This document shows, piece after piece, positions 44,206 to 54,060 of a DNA stretch of 64,000 bases (within the stretch, counting starts at the first letter, position 1; every line of letters begins with the position of its first letter). The notes below the pieces were generated by a model that saw only the letters and a list, made by a program, of their open reading frames with translations, did no database searches and was not told the origin of the DNA. Made by a program: the position numbers and the translations under genes. The DNA is from Ischnura elegans (lineage: Eukaryota; Arthropoda; Insecta; Odonata; Coenagrionidae). The stretch spans positions 75,636,120 to 75,700,119 of the forward strand of contig NC_060259.1 in assembly GCF_921293095.1 (NCBI RefSeq), in the 5' to 3' direction.

Positions 44206-44860
44206 CCTATGGTTCCACAGGTTGGTTGTCATGATGGCCCGACGGTTAACTGTATGACCTTTGACTCCCATTATGACCTTCTGAGGTCAAAAAATCAACA
44301 ATACCGATCTATGAACTGCAAAACCGACTTTGGCACCCTTTAAAACCTATGGTTAGACACGTTGGTTGTCTCGATGGCCCGACCCTTACCTGTATGACCT
44401 ATGACCTCCATATTAACCTTGGAGGTCAATTAGTGGATTATATGGGTATTAGGATAATACCATTGACTTGGGCACCCTTTAAAACCCATCGATGATACCT
44501 TTGTTGGTATGCTATTTTTTTGCCATTCTTATGATCTTGACTGTGACCTTACCGGGTCAATGGTTGAATTTTCGTAAATAAAAGTGTTATTTTCGGTTTT
44601 CTCGAGTCCGAACACCTGATAATTGACAGTTATAATATTAAAGTCTTGGTCAGTTAAATTCTATCTCGATTTTTTAACATTGAAACCCCATAAGGCAAAT
44701 TGAAATTTTTAGTTTGGACCCAATTTGAGAGGTCAAAAGGTCAAAATTGTAAAATTTTGCTTATACTCAACAAAATTTAGGACCTTTTCCCATAAGTATG
44801 CCAATTTTTATGAATGTTGCTCGATGCGAAGTTACCAAAATTAGAGGTCAAAAATGACAT
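44206..44860. repeat. Degenerate ~135-bp repeat with clustered AGGTCA half-sites
   Basis: Two to three diverged units: GTTGGTTGTCATGATGGCCC at 44221 and GTTGGTTGTCTCGATGGCCC at 44361, each followed by CTGTATGACCT, GAGGTCAA and GGCACCCTTTAAAACC. The stretch contains AGGTCA or TGACCT words, including TGACCTATGACCTCC at 44395-44409 and GAGGTCAAAAGGTCA at 44729-44743. TCTTATGATCTTGACTGTGA with ACCTTACC recurs at 46855. Confidence 0.55.
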
Positions 44861-44880
44861 ACGATCTGTGGGACAGTCTG

Positions 44881-45862
44881 TACAGAATAGAAACTTTTAC
44901 TGATGTAATTATTCCGGTAGATTTATCTCATCACCCAGCATGAGCTAGCTGCATTGAGGAGTATGATCCACTGGTTAATGGATATTCTTAAGACTGTTCA
45001 CAACATGGATAAAGAACTCAAAATTATAAAAACTATAGCAGTAAGAAATGGCTTCAATATCCTGTGTTTAGACAAGATGCTTATACGATATCGCTCCAAA
45101 AGAACCACAAAATTACTGAAATCTCTGTGCATGGTCCCGGCAAAAAATACCCGCTGGGTCAAATTACCTTTCATCGGAAAGATTTCATATAAACTCGAGA
45201 ATGTCTTCCCTAAAATAATTACAATGTTTCATTTTATAGCTCATTGACGCTTGACAATATTTTATTTAATTCTAAGGATAAATATGAATGAATGGACAAA
45301 ATTGGAATGTATAAATTGAAGTGTTAGGACTATGGCATGTGTTATGTTGTCCAAACTGGTAGAAGGTTGACAGAGTAAAGGAACACGAAAGAAGTTTTAT
45401 ATATAATGACGGAAAATCTTGTTTTGTTAACCATTTATGGCTGAGTAACTATTTTAGCAATTTTGACGTAGATATTTTACATCGTAATGACAAAGGGCTG
45501 AAATCAGATTTTATGGAAAAATTCGAAATTACCAATAGCCCGGATGGACTTTGTAATGATGTTCTATCTTGTACTGACTCGCCTTTGTTAAAGTTAAGCA
45601 TCCCCATGACGTCAAAACCCTGACCTTCACTCACGCTTCTTCTCTTCATGTTTTTCGCTATCGGTCTTCATTCATTTGTTCACCTAAACTGTTTCCCCTC
45701 CCACTTCCCTTAAACTAATCCCATATTCCCCCACCTCCTACCTGTGCCTGGGTATAAATACTGAGACTGTACAGGTTGTACCACCCTGAAAATGACACAA
45801 TGCGTTGAAACCATGGTCGGTTGTTGAGTTTTGAAATTAATAAGTGTGGAAATTAACATTTG
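44881..45862 (+). mobile_element. Penelope-like element, 3' part: RT end, linker, GIY-YIG endonuclease, hammerhead terminal repeat
   Basis: Translated blocks in order: YRIETFTDVIIP (44881-44916, end of the PLE RT); after a frameshift near 44938, HELAALRSMIHWLMDIL and the open linker to 45247 (LKIIKTIAVRNGFN, KLPFIGKISYKLENVFP); then GMYKLKC with an in-frame TAG (45325-45327), CYVVQTGRRL, a second frameshift (~45375), KEHERSFIYNDGK, CFVNHLWLS, FDVDILHRNDKG, ending ~45622. GMY..YVV corresponds to the GIY-YIG nuclease signature joined to the PLE RT, with the usual TGRR and EH blocks. A terminal-repeat-like segment with a hammerhead motif follows. 5'-truncated and inactive. Confidence 0.85.
45781..45823 (+). 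ncRNA. Hammerhead ribozyme motif at the end of the Penelope-like element
   Basis: Stem I strand CCACC (45781-45785), core CTGAAAA (45786-45792; the G8 position is A), a degenerate stem II (GACAC-AAT-GCGTT), core GAAA (45807-45810), stem III A-CC/GG-T with a 2-base AT loop (45810-45817), C17 at 45818, predicted cleavage after 45818, then GGTTG pairing with CCACC. The G8 change probably abolishes activity. Confidence 0.6.
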
Positions 45863-46127
45863 TGTTCTTTCAACGTGGATACTACAAAGTTGTTCGTAAA
45901 ATAAAAAAAAAACAACCATACGCACTACCTTTCCATGTTAATGAGGATAACAAAGTAATTCATTCAGCATTACAATGCTGCAACTATCAAATTTAATCAG
46001 CAGGGTCAGCCTATAACGAATTCTAACTACGGCAGCCAGTTTTTCTTTCATATCCTGAAACACCCAAGTAATACTTGAAGCCTAACTCTGAAATATGTTC
46101 TCTTGAAACCATACATAATATGAAATA
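45863..46127. other. Unassigned spacer
   Basis: No frame or repeat recognised. CTTGAAACCATACATAATATG at 46102-46122 is nearly repeated just right of the next element (46733-46753). Confidence 0.3.
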
Positions 46128-46724
46128 CAGTAGATTCCGGTTAATTGGGACGTACCGGGACTTGTGCACTTTGCCCCAAATAAGCGGCTGCCCCAATGAG
46201 GCGAACTCTCTTGTATATGGGCATAAAAAACTTTGAAATGGTATAAAGAAGGCTAAAGAATGTTTATAATGCAACATAAGTTTACTAAACTATTAATTTG
46301 ATTAATAAATCAGCGAGTTAAGTTAATTCAATATCATTTTTAAGAATTATAACAATTTAGTTGAAAATATTATTCACAGCCTCGGGCGACGTTGAATGAA
46401 CGTCTTTTACGAAGTCCTATTAAAGAAAAGTCCTATCCTCTTGCGGATAATATAACAACAAGAGCTTTCAAAATAGGGCAAGAATAGGAACATTAGCGAA
46501 AAATAAGAATAAATCAGAGGAGGAAAATATAAAAAAACAGTATTCAGAAAACAAAAAAATTTAATTTCGTCGCGAGTATATAGTCTATGTCGCCGACTCA
46601 TGGGCCAATAAAGCGGCATGCTGTCCCAATTAAGCGGAGAATACTCTGGGATATTCCTTTATAGGGTTGTGTTCTTCAAGATCTGCCCCAAGTAACCGGT
46701 GGACCCATTGAACGGAATCTACTG
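46128..46724. mobile_element. pogo/Tigger-like non-autonomous element
   Basis: Ends CAGTAGATTCCGGTTAATTG and the complement of CAGTAGATTCCGTTCAATGG, flanked by TA on both sides (46126-46127, 46725-46726). CAGT-starting ends with TTAATTGGGAC- and AAGCGG-type words and a TA duplication are typical of pogo elements (Tc1/mariner superfamily). Internal motifs GGGACGTACCGGGAC, GCCCCAAATAAGCGG and CCCAATTAAGCGG recur. No transposase. Confidence 0.75.
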
Positions 46725-46726
46725 TA

Positions 46727-47635
46727 TATTCTCTTAGGACCATCCATAATATGTATAACATTAATATATATGTACTTCTTCAAAATTTTTAAATTCCATG
46801 GATCTTTTCGGTGTTTTTTCTGCAATGTTTGTTGGTAGGCTAAATTTTTACCATCCTTATGATCTTGACTGTGACCTTACCCTATTTCAAAGTCATACCT
46901 ACTCCCTGGGCTGTGGGCCTGGGCTGCCTCTGGGCATCACAAATTTCTCAATATCTCGATCAATCTTGGCCTTGCGTGCAGCTGACGAGTCTCTAGCGGC
47001 TTCCAACCTAATCACATTAAAAGCTATGTAACACTCTTAAGTTTTCCAATAGCGTTGCCTAGGATACCTTTGTTTTTATCTCTCTTTCCATCCACGATTC
47101 TAAATTTTTTCTCTTGCTTTCCCACTTTACGCTTGATAAATGCCAATATCAGCATCGCTTCACGTTTAAATGTTTTCTTGCCTTATTCTGAGATTAATGG
47201 CATATTTATGAAATTATTCAACTTACCATCGATTATATTCGCTAAGTGATCTCTACATTTCTTCAGGGTTTTCTTCCGCGTCAGCTTGTTTGTGGACAAC
47301 AGTTTCGTTGGTTTCTGCCTCGCTAATATACCGTAGGCTGGATGGGAGCTGCACTGTGATTGGATGTCTGACTGGGCGCTTCTCTTTGACTGGCTATCTC
47401 TTTCTGGACTCTTTTCCAGGCGCTGTGAAGGAAGTGTCCATTTTCTCTATTGAAATTCAATGGTGTTTTTTGAATTCCTATTGCTTCCCTGATTTGTAGA
47501 AATTCATCGCCGCGGAAAACTACGTTCTAACAATATTCGCTAAGTTATTCAATACGAATGTTGGTTCGGATAGATGAGGGTAGATCTCACCCCAGACTAA
47601 ACAAAAAGCGTGTGAATATAACACTTTCAGAGTGG
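46727..47635. other. No gene recognised
   Basis: Short frames only (46798-47031, 47055-47249, 47290-47499, + strand), adjoining but in different frames, without domains. 46940-47040 contains AGTCTCTAGCGGCTTCCAAC, reminiscent of the minus strand of the CR1-like RT end (LGWKPLATRRL), so a faint CR1-like relic may be present. Confidence 0.3.
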
Positions 47636-47772
47636 GGGGACCAGTTAGATTCTCTGGGACACCTCGCACTTCGAGGATTTTTTGTGGATACCTGACGACT
47701 TCACCCGACATTCGAACTCAGGATCCTTGGGTCAGAGGCCAACCGCTCGAGCCACTAGGCTACCACTCTCAT
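47636..47772 (-). mobile_element. tRNA-derived SINE (Ser/Leu-like head)
   Basis: The minus strand begins GTGGTAGCCTAGTGGCTCGA (A box) and contains GAGTTCGAATGTCGGGTGAA (B box), then CGTCAGGTATCCACAAAAAA. The tRNA-like region has a long variable-arm-like stretch. Only one copy was noticed. Confidence 0.6.
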
Positions 47773-47976
47773 CTGCATCTACAGTTTACGCGGCAAGTCA
47801 CCTACACAGGTAATAAGATACAAAGTAAGAGACAGCTCTCTTGTAAGTAAGAGAGAATTCTATATAATGACGAGATCCTAAGCGTAGGAACCGGTTGTGC
47901 CTATAAAATAGAGTAGAAAATAACAACAGCTGTTTGTACTTTTGAAATGAATTTCATCAAAGTGAACTCGTCAACA

Positions 47977-48645
47977 ATAGGGTAGTTTCCTTCATCAAAG
48001 AAAACGAAAGGCATTGATTGCGATTCGTTACCCACCATTAGTGTATTCATAATATACCAATCATTTGGTTTTAGAAATCCCAGTTTAGACGAATGACAAT
48101 GGTCAATTTTATCCTCACTTGAAAAAGGCCAGATTGGCGCCCATGCAATGCCCCTCCACGTGGCGTCACAGGGACCTAGTTTCTATACGAGTAGATAGGA
48201 GTTTAACATCGTCTGAGATTACCAATGCACGCATGACGCACATATCTCAGCGAAACGTCTCTTAATAATCACTAATTAAAACTGCCTAAGGTCGGAAAGT
48301 TTCCTTCGTTTGCTAAAGTATTAATAATAATCCTTATTTAAGCCAAGCGCTACCTGCTAGCAGGGTACTCTGCTACCTGCTAGCATCCTGCGTCGTATCA
48401 GCGCTCAAAGCCTCGCTCCAAGGTCACCTCACTTGCGGCAGCGGGAACCAGAACCACGTCACATGGGGGGTTTTCCCAGCATTTATACTTAGCCGTCGCG
48501 TTTTCACGCGCTTGAAATTTTTCACTTTTCATTTAATCGCTAAAAATAGATATCGTCATTTAAAAATCTAATAGCGTGAAATACGTGCTCCAGGAGTAAT
48601 AATCTTTCGATTCAGGCAATAAAGAATAATAGGAAACCACCCTAT
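47977..48645 (+). mobile_element. MITE A, copy 5
   Basis: Ends ATAGGGTAGTTTCC and GGAAACCACCCTAT; 669 bp. Carries CACGTGGCGTCAC (a changed CRE-like site) and a CTGCTAGCAGG region with extra palindromic copies at 48354-48384. Confidence 0.85.
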
Positions 48646-48654
48646 CGATCTGAC

Positions 48655-49430
48655 ACCTACAGAGGTGTTTGAAAGGCGTCAACCATCACCAACATGCAAC
48701 ATAGGACTAAAACTTACTGCAACTAGCATGCACTTAGCGCCATATATGATGCATATGACACAAAATCTACTACATATATCCTACTAATGAAGGCAATCTG
48801 CCTTTGAAACTAGAACATGCAAAACATGCTGTAAGAAATAGCAAGGAAATTCAGAAACATGGATTAAGGAAAAGTAAGGAGGTAAGCTAAACTAAGAGTC
48901 TGCGAGTCGAGACTTCACCTATCGTTCCCGTCGGAATTATTATTATTAACATTACATTGTTACAAGTAGGCCATTGGCCAAACAGCCAAAATCTTGGTTT
49001 TGTAACGCCCTTCTAAAATAGTTTTGCTGGTAGGTCGTCCCAGTCCCTTATCGTCCTATTCAAGAAGAAGAATTGCTTTGCATTTTTCCTTTGTGATAAG
49101 CACTTTACCTTGAACTGGTGATCATTTTTTCCTACAAAGTTTGGTTTTGTAACGTCCTTCACCAACTCTTTCCATGCTTTTTCCCCACTTATTATTTTAA
49201 ACATACCACATAGCCTGCTCATTTTTCTCCTCTCCTGTAAACTCTCCAACCACAGAACTCTGAGTATTTCTGAAACGCTCTCCGTTTTCTTGTGCTTTCC
49301 CAACACATACCTAGCAGCTTTTCTCTGCACCTTCTCCAAGTTTGTCACTTCTCCATTATTATGTGGGTCCCAAACAAGAGGTGCGTACTCTAAGGCTGAT
49401 CGTACTAGAGTTGTATGGGCCATTTCTTTC
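48655..49430 (-). mobile_element. CR1/Daphne-like non-LTR 3' end with long open RT tail
   Basis: Minus-strand ORF 49423-49013 encodes TTLVRSALEYAPLVWDPHNN, VTNLEKVQRKAARYVLGKHK, LWLESLQERRKMSRLCGMFK, then NRTIRDWDDLPAKL, the complete conserved end of a CR1-type RT. RGSTRATKE lies just upstream in frame, so coding extends to ~49440. The 3' region (49012-48655) includes CAACATGCAACA words similar to the 3' UTR at 2340-2360. No stop in 137 codons. Confidence 0.85.
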
Positions 49431-49440
49431 GTAGCCCTGG

Positions 49441-50444
49441 TGCTTCCTCAGAGGATTGAAAATATAGTGCAACTTGGATGTCACCAGACATTTGAACTGA
49501 TTAGCCTTAAAAGTCTATGAGTAGCATCATAAAAAAGCCTTATGTTATTCATCGTCGTATATACGGATGACCGTTGCACTGTGTTCGAATGGTGTAGTTC
49601 ATTCGAGAGGGGACATATTTAGGTACCTGGCGCAATTATTCCGGGTCAACAACTTGCCTCCTCGTGTCCACTTTGAGTGAGAAGTCAATTTCAGATGGAA
49701 GCGCGAAAGTCAGCAACTGCCTTTAAGAGTGGCTCCACTTACTGAGAACGAGCCTCACTTACGGTCACCACTTAAGGGCAGCGGAGTCAACCAATTCGTA
49801 CAAGTGCAGCACATTTGGCACATCTCAAGTGTTACCTGCCACGCAATCTGCATAAGAGCTCGGAAAGGTTCAATCTAGCGCGACACGTCTGCGGTATTTC
49901 CTTTCAAGGAAACACATCGCTATTGCTAATTAATCGTAATATTCTGTAAAGAAATATTACGTCTCGTGAAGAATTTGATGCTTTCTCGATGAGCTAGTGC
50001 AATGCAAGTATCTCGCGATTTCGAACCGGTACAGCTACCTTATGTGTCTACTGAAACCCGGTTGAAAGCCCGAAAAAAATTTCATGGTAATATTGCGTCT
50101 TTGTATCGTATAAACTGCACGTAATATGAACAAAAACGTGTATTTACATTCCAAAATCTCCAAATGGTAAGCTAAATTAAGAGTTAATAAAAAGAGATGA
50201 TTTAATTAATAACGTACACATTTTAACGCGTAATTGACACGTTTCGATCGTTAGATCATTTTCGAGTACTCTGTGACCTAACGGTTGAAACGCATTCTAC
50301 ATTACGCAATAAATTTGTGGGAAAGTGACATCTCTGTATCATTAACTCAGGATGTATTCCGCTATATCTTGCCTCCTTCGGCTACTTTTAATTAAGTTAC
50401 ACTTCTCCTGAGTCTCTTGGGAAATCCCTTTTGCACGTGCCCGA
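49441..50444. other. No gene recognised
   Basis: Unique-looking sequence without sizeable frames or terminal repeats. Confidence 0.35.
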
Positions 50445-50535
50445 ACAGCCATGCCCTGGATGGGGGCAACCTACCCAGGTGGGACTCGAACCCGCGAACT
50501 CTTGCCCGGCAGGCGAACCCCTTACCCGTCGCAAT
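50445..50535 (-). mobile_element. tRNA-Gly-like SINE fragment
   Basis: The minus strand: TTCGCCTGCCGGGCAAGAGT, GCGGGTTCGAGTCCCACC (B box), then TGGGTAGGTTGCCCCCATCC. Same head as the SINE at 16714-16923, without its tail. Confidence 0.65.
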
Positions 50536-51000
50536 CATGACCGTTAAGCTAAAAGCGAGTAAAGAGTGCCATGATAATAGGAAAGATATTAAATCCGATT
50601 AAAACGCACATTTTTTCGCGTGCAAAAAAGTATTCAACTACTGCCTTCGAGTCAAATCGACCCAGAAAAGCGTGAAAACGTTTCCTGATTCCAATAAAAT
50701 ACGGGGATCTTCAGGGGATCTTCCGAATGCCGTTCTTCGATGCTCGAAACGTCGGGAGATATGGAGGATATCAACCGGTGGAAAACCCGAGAAATTTTTC
50801 CGCACCTGATACGCCGGGAAAACCTAAGATCATACACCTCTTTTGTTTGTTAACTACTTGTGTGGTAACAGCCCCCGCCACACCCTTACCGAACCAGGTT
50901 GCGAGGGAGCGTGTAAGATTCAGAAAACAGGCTTTAAGGTGCGGCCAGACGAATGCGAGGTAGCACCTCAAGTAAAGCGTGCAATGCAATGCATCACCCT
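50536..51000. other. Unassigned
   Basis: Overlapping short frames on both strands from 50650. No domain. Confidence 0.3.
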
Positions 51001-51290
51001 CGTGCTCGTGGGGAGCACAGTTGAAGATCCGAGCACAGCGTGGGAACGAGGCACATCACGAGCACCCCTCATGTGTGTAGCGCGGCCGTCGGTCGCAAAT
51101 CCACGCCCAACCCCCCTTTCGCGGAGATCTTCTTCGCCGTCGGGAGAGAGAAGGGCCCTCGTGATCCGCGGCCCCCGGCTAACGTCGTCTCGCCCACGCT
51201 TTCACTGCGGCCCACTAAAACGGACGATGGTCCATCCCGCAAACTGGTCGACAAGGCAGAGGATGCCCGGCGAAAGTAGTTATGAGAGGG
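51000..51290. other. GC/CpG-rich block, open on both strands
   Basis: A clear GC island (GCGCGGCCGTCGG, CCGCGGCCCCCGGC) in AT-rich surroundings. + frame 50843-51382 (179 codons) and minus frame 51069-51254 both lack recognisable domains. Could be an exon or a promoter-like CpG block. It joins directly to the duplicated segment at 51268. Confidence 0.3.
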
Positions 51291-51440
51291 CCAATTTTTT
51301 TTTTCAACATCCGTTGTCGTCTATAATATGGACACGAGTGTACAACGAAAGGCTTTTTGCTGCCACGCCTCGTTCTGCTTGATTGATCAAAGCTAGTTCC
51401 CAAGTGAACAATTCTGATGAAAAGTATTTTAACGTTGGCT
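51268..51440 (+). repeat. Duplicated ~170-bp unit R, copy 1
   Basis: GGCGAAAGTAGTTATGAGAG, CAACATCCGTTGTCGTCTAT, GGACACGAGTGTACAACGAA, CTGCTTGATTGATCAAAGCT in order match 53533-53700. The function is unknown. Confidence 0.7.
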
Positions 51441-52138
51441 TTTCAACAATCCGAAAACAAATTTAGTAGTGATTTTTTTTTAATAACAATATAGTTTATT
51501 AATAACAATATATACATATTCCATCATGTCTTTTAACATATAACAATCTAGGCCCCGCTAAGTCTCAATGACTTGTCAGCGGGTTCCAATACATCACAAA
51601 AATCTATGACAGCATTTGTATAATACAGATACATTTTCCCAACTAATGCAAGCATACATACACATGCGAACTAGCCTTCAATTGATATTCATATACATTA
51701 GTATACCAGTATCTAATACATTTATATACATTTTTTATATTTATATATTGCTTTCAAGGATAATAACATACATTAGAAAAACGGTCACTCGATTTCATTT
51801 ACCTTCTTTTTCATTTTCCAACAACCAATTAACAGATATTTCAACAACATATTAACAATAATTTTTAACCATTGATCATCAAACATACACTTATTCCTTA
51901 TTACATACATAAAATACACACATGACTTTTTTTTTTCAATTGTATACCTATGTAAGCATACTGGTACATATATTCAATTATGATATGTAATTTAGAACTT
52001 TTTTAAACATTTAATGCAATACATCACATAAATATTTTACCTATCGTTCTTCCAACAACCATTTTTTTATTTTTGTCTTGACTTCATGTCTAGTAGTTAA
52101 ATCTCGTCTTTTGTTTTAACGGATTCAGGCGAGTTAAC
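51441..52138. other. Very AT-rich stretch
   Basis: Composition dominated by ATACAT words; 51545-51590 (GGCCCCGCTAAGTCTCAATG) is the only balanced part. No gene. Confidence 0.4.
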
Positions 52139-52151
52139 GTGAGATGTGGAG

Positions 52152-52326
52152 TTTTTGCGTGAAGATTTTCACAGCTTCTTTTATCAATGTTGGTGGTGGT
52201 TTTCGGGTATTGCTGCGTAGGCAACATTTTCACACTCAACGTTTCGATCCTCCTACTGGGAGCGTTATCAAGATAAACGCTCTTGATAAGGCTCCCAGTA
52301 GGATGAGTGAAACGTTGAGTGTGAAA
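52152..52326. mobile_element. Hammerhead-type inverted-repeat insertion, copy 3
   Basis: Flanked by a perfect 13-bp duplication GTGAGATGTGGAG (52139-52151, 52327-52339). Arms 52227-52273 and 52281-52326 (TTTTCACACTCAACGTTTC, CCTACTGGGAGC and complements) fold around a 7-base loop. A ~75-base tail lies on the left side only. No ORF. Same design as the 16.1- and 23.8-kb insertions but from a different subfamily (CTCCCAGTAGGAG stem). Confidence 0.75.
52278..52321 (+). ncRNA. Decayed hammerhead ribozyme motif
   Basis: Stem I strand CGCTC (52278-52282) pairs with GAGTG (52317-52321) over five positions; the core is TTGATAA (52283-52289) where CTGATGA is expected; stem II region CTCCCAGTAGGA; core GAAA (52309-52312); minimal stem III AC/GT; H17 T at 52316. 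Two key core changes (C3, G8) predict loss of activity. Confidence 0.45.
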
Positions 52327-52339
52327 GTGAGATGTGGAG

Positions 52340-52500
52340 GTTACTAAATAAGGAAATGCACTAGACCAAAGATAAAATTAATGCAGGCCATTTAAATGAT
52401 GGAATTAAACTATTTGTACGCACGAAAATAATGATAGGAATAGCAATAGCGATTTTTAAAATTAGTGATTCCACAATTGAAATGAATGCAGACCATTTCA
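52340..52500. repeat. First half of a diverged direct repeat
   Basis: 52384-52456 (GCAGGCCATTTAAATGATGG, AAACTATTTGTACGCACG, GGAATAGCAATAGCGATT) resembles the sequence that begins at 52489 and resumes after the next element at 52806 (AGACCATTTCAATAGTTAAA, AATAGCAATAATAATC). Confidence 0.5.
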
Positions 52501-52805
52501 TGGTCGTACCCAGAATCAAAATTAGGGGAGGCCAAAACTAGCTGTGGTCGTTCAAGTTGTAACTTTTTTACACAGAAAAGGTTAATGAAAGCAAAATTTT
52601 AAGGAAATAATGACAGAAATTTATTAGTTTTTATAATTATTTGCTTGAGAATTACTTGTTTCTATTTTAAGTACATGTATTATACTAATATCATTAATTT
52701 ACTTCAAAAGGAAAATTTGTTCATAACTTTTGTTTTCAACTACATTTATTTTCGCCTCTAGGGGGGGGGCAGTTGCCCCCCCTGCCCCCCACTGGGTACG
52801 CTCAT
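52501..52805. mobile_element. G-rich DNA element with 9-11-bp duplication
   Basis: Flanked by AGACCATTTCA on both sides (52490-52500, 52806-52816). Ends TGGTCGTACCCAG and the complement of ATGAGCGTACCCAG share CGTACCCAG. A G run with CAGTTGCCCCCCCTGCCCC lies near the right end. Superfamily not assigned. Confidence 0.55.
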
Positions 52806-52829
52806 AGACCATTTCAATAGTTAAATTAA

Positions 52830-53330
52830 ATTATTTGTGAGAATGCAAATAATTGTAAGAATAGCAATAATAATCATATTTATTTGCGGAGAGATTTTTT
52901 TCCATTTAAAAATGGACGATATATTGGATCCTAGGTAGGAGGCTTGCGGAACTTCAGACATTGCATAGAAAGACTTTGAAACTGTATCATGGATTTTAAC
53001 CATAAATTTCCTGCTGGACAAGTAGCTTTTAAGCAATGAAAGCACAAGTCCAGGAACCCTATATGCTTCAAAATTTTCTGTTAATAATAAGTGATTTATC
53101 TTCTTAAAATCCTTTGCAACATCACAATAAACTGTGTCTCCTTGAAAGTGCCCATGTGAAGAAGAGGTAACATAGTATTGGAAGGATAATTAGTCGGTAG
53201 AAGTAGACCTACCACTCCTTAATCCATGACGCTCCTCTACTAGAGCATTTTCATATAGTCGTTTAAATGTATCACTAACCAAACCTCCAAAAATAAAGCC
53301 AATTCAGACGGGAAAACAATTGGTATATAA
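52830..53330 (-). mobile_element. Non-LTR reverse transcriptase core fragment
   Basis: Read on the minus strand with breaks: LVSDTFKRLYENALVEERHG, LRSGRSTST, then VYCDVAKDFKKINHLLL, RVPGLVLSLLKSYLSSRKFM and SEVPQASYLGS. These are RT blocks 1 to 4 (HGFRSGRST, D-S-AFDxVNH, SYL-R, GVPQGS-LGP) of a jockey/CR1-type element. It ends before the YADD catalytic block. The only RT-core fragment of this type in the window. Confidence 0.8.
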
Positions 53331-53429
53331 TTATTAACTATTAATGTGGAAGAGTGCGTTTGTATCTTTTGTAATCTACAATGTTAGCCCTCATCAATAT
53401 TGGGGAGGATCTGAATTTTTACATTTTCA

Positions 53430-54060
53430 GTTGAGAGTGGCTTTTGGACCATTGCTTTCTTCGGAAACATGCACAACAAGCATTCCATTTTGACCTGATC
53501 ACTGTTCGACAAGAAACCTCACGTTGTGTTAATGATCGGCGAAAGTAGTTATGCGAGGGCCATTTTTTCCAGCATCCATTGTTGTCCATAATGTGGTCAC
53601 GAGTGCACAAGAAAGTGCTTTTTACTGATCTCGTTTTGCTTGATTAATCAAGGTGAGTTGTCAGTTTTTCAAGTGAATATTTCCAATTTTCTGAAACCGA
53701 ATTAAAAGAGGCGATTAACTTTCGACTTTAAATTCAACATATTCAGGCGATGTATCATGAAAGGTCTTCTTGTTACAAAAGAAACTAATGCACATTTACA
53801 TAGATTATTTCAATTCGTAAAATCAAAATAGTTGGATTGAAGTTACTTTTACGCATGTAAGTAATCATGTGGAGGGGCGCACATGTTTTATACAACCCAA
53901 ATATTTATCCTCCCTTTCTGAGGGAAGAGAAGATATTATTTTGAATTTAGAATGGCTTTCGGACCTATTTATTCTTCGGATACTTTCACGACGTGCATTG
54001 CTTTTTGGCGTGTTTGCTGTTGGAAAAGAAACCTCACGTTATGAACCACATAGGTTTACT
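53430..54060 (+). repeat. Repeat units Q and R copies
   Basis: Unit Q occurs at 53430-53525 and 53948-54043 (GAGTGGCTTTTGGACC against GAATGGCTTTCGGACC; both end GAAACCTCACGTT). Unit R copy 2 occupies 53533-53700 (GGCGAAAGTAGTTATGCGAG, CACGAGTGCACAAGAAAG, GATTAATCAAGG). Copies lie in the same orientation, about 0.5 and 2.3 kb apart. No recognised domain; a duplicated non-coding segment or very old element. Confidence 0.55.

Noticed and set aside
50843..51382. 179-codon + frame as a protein-coding gene
   Set aside because: No recognisable domain, open opposite strand, high GC and no clear splice signals; kept only as an unexplained GC block.
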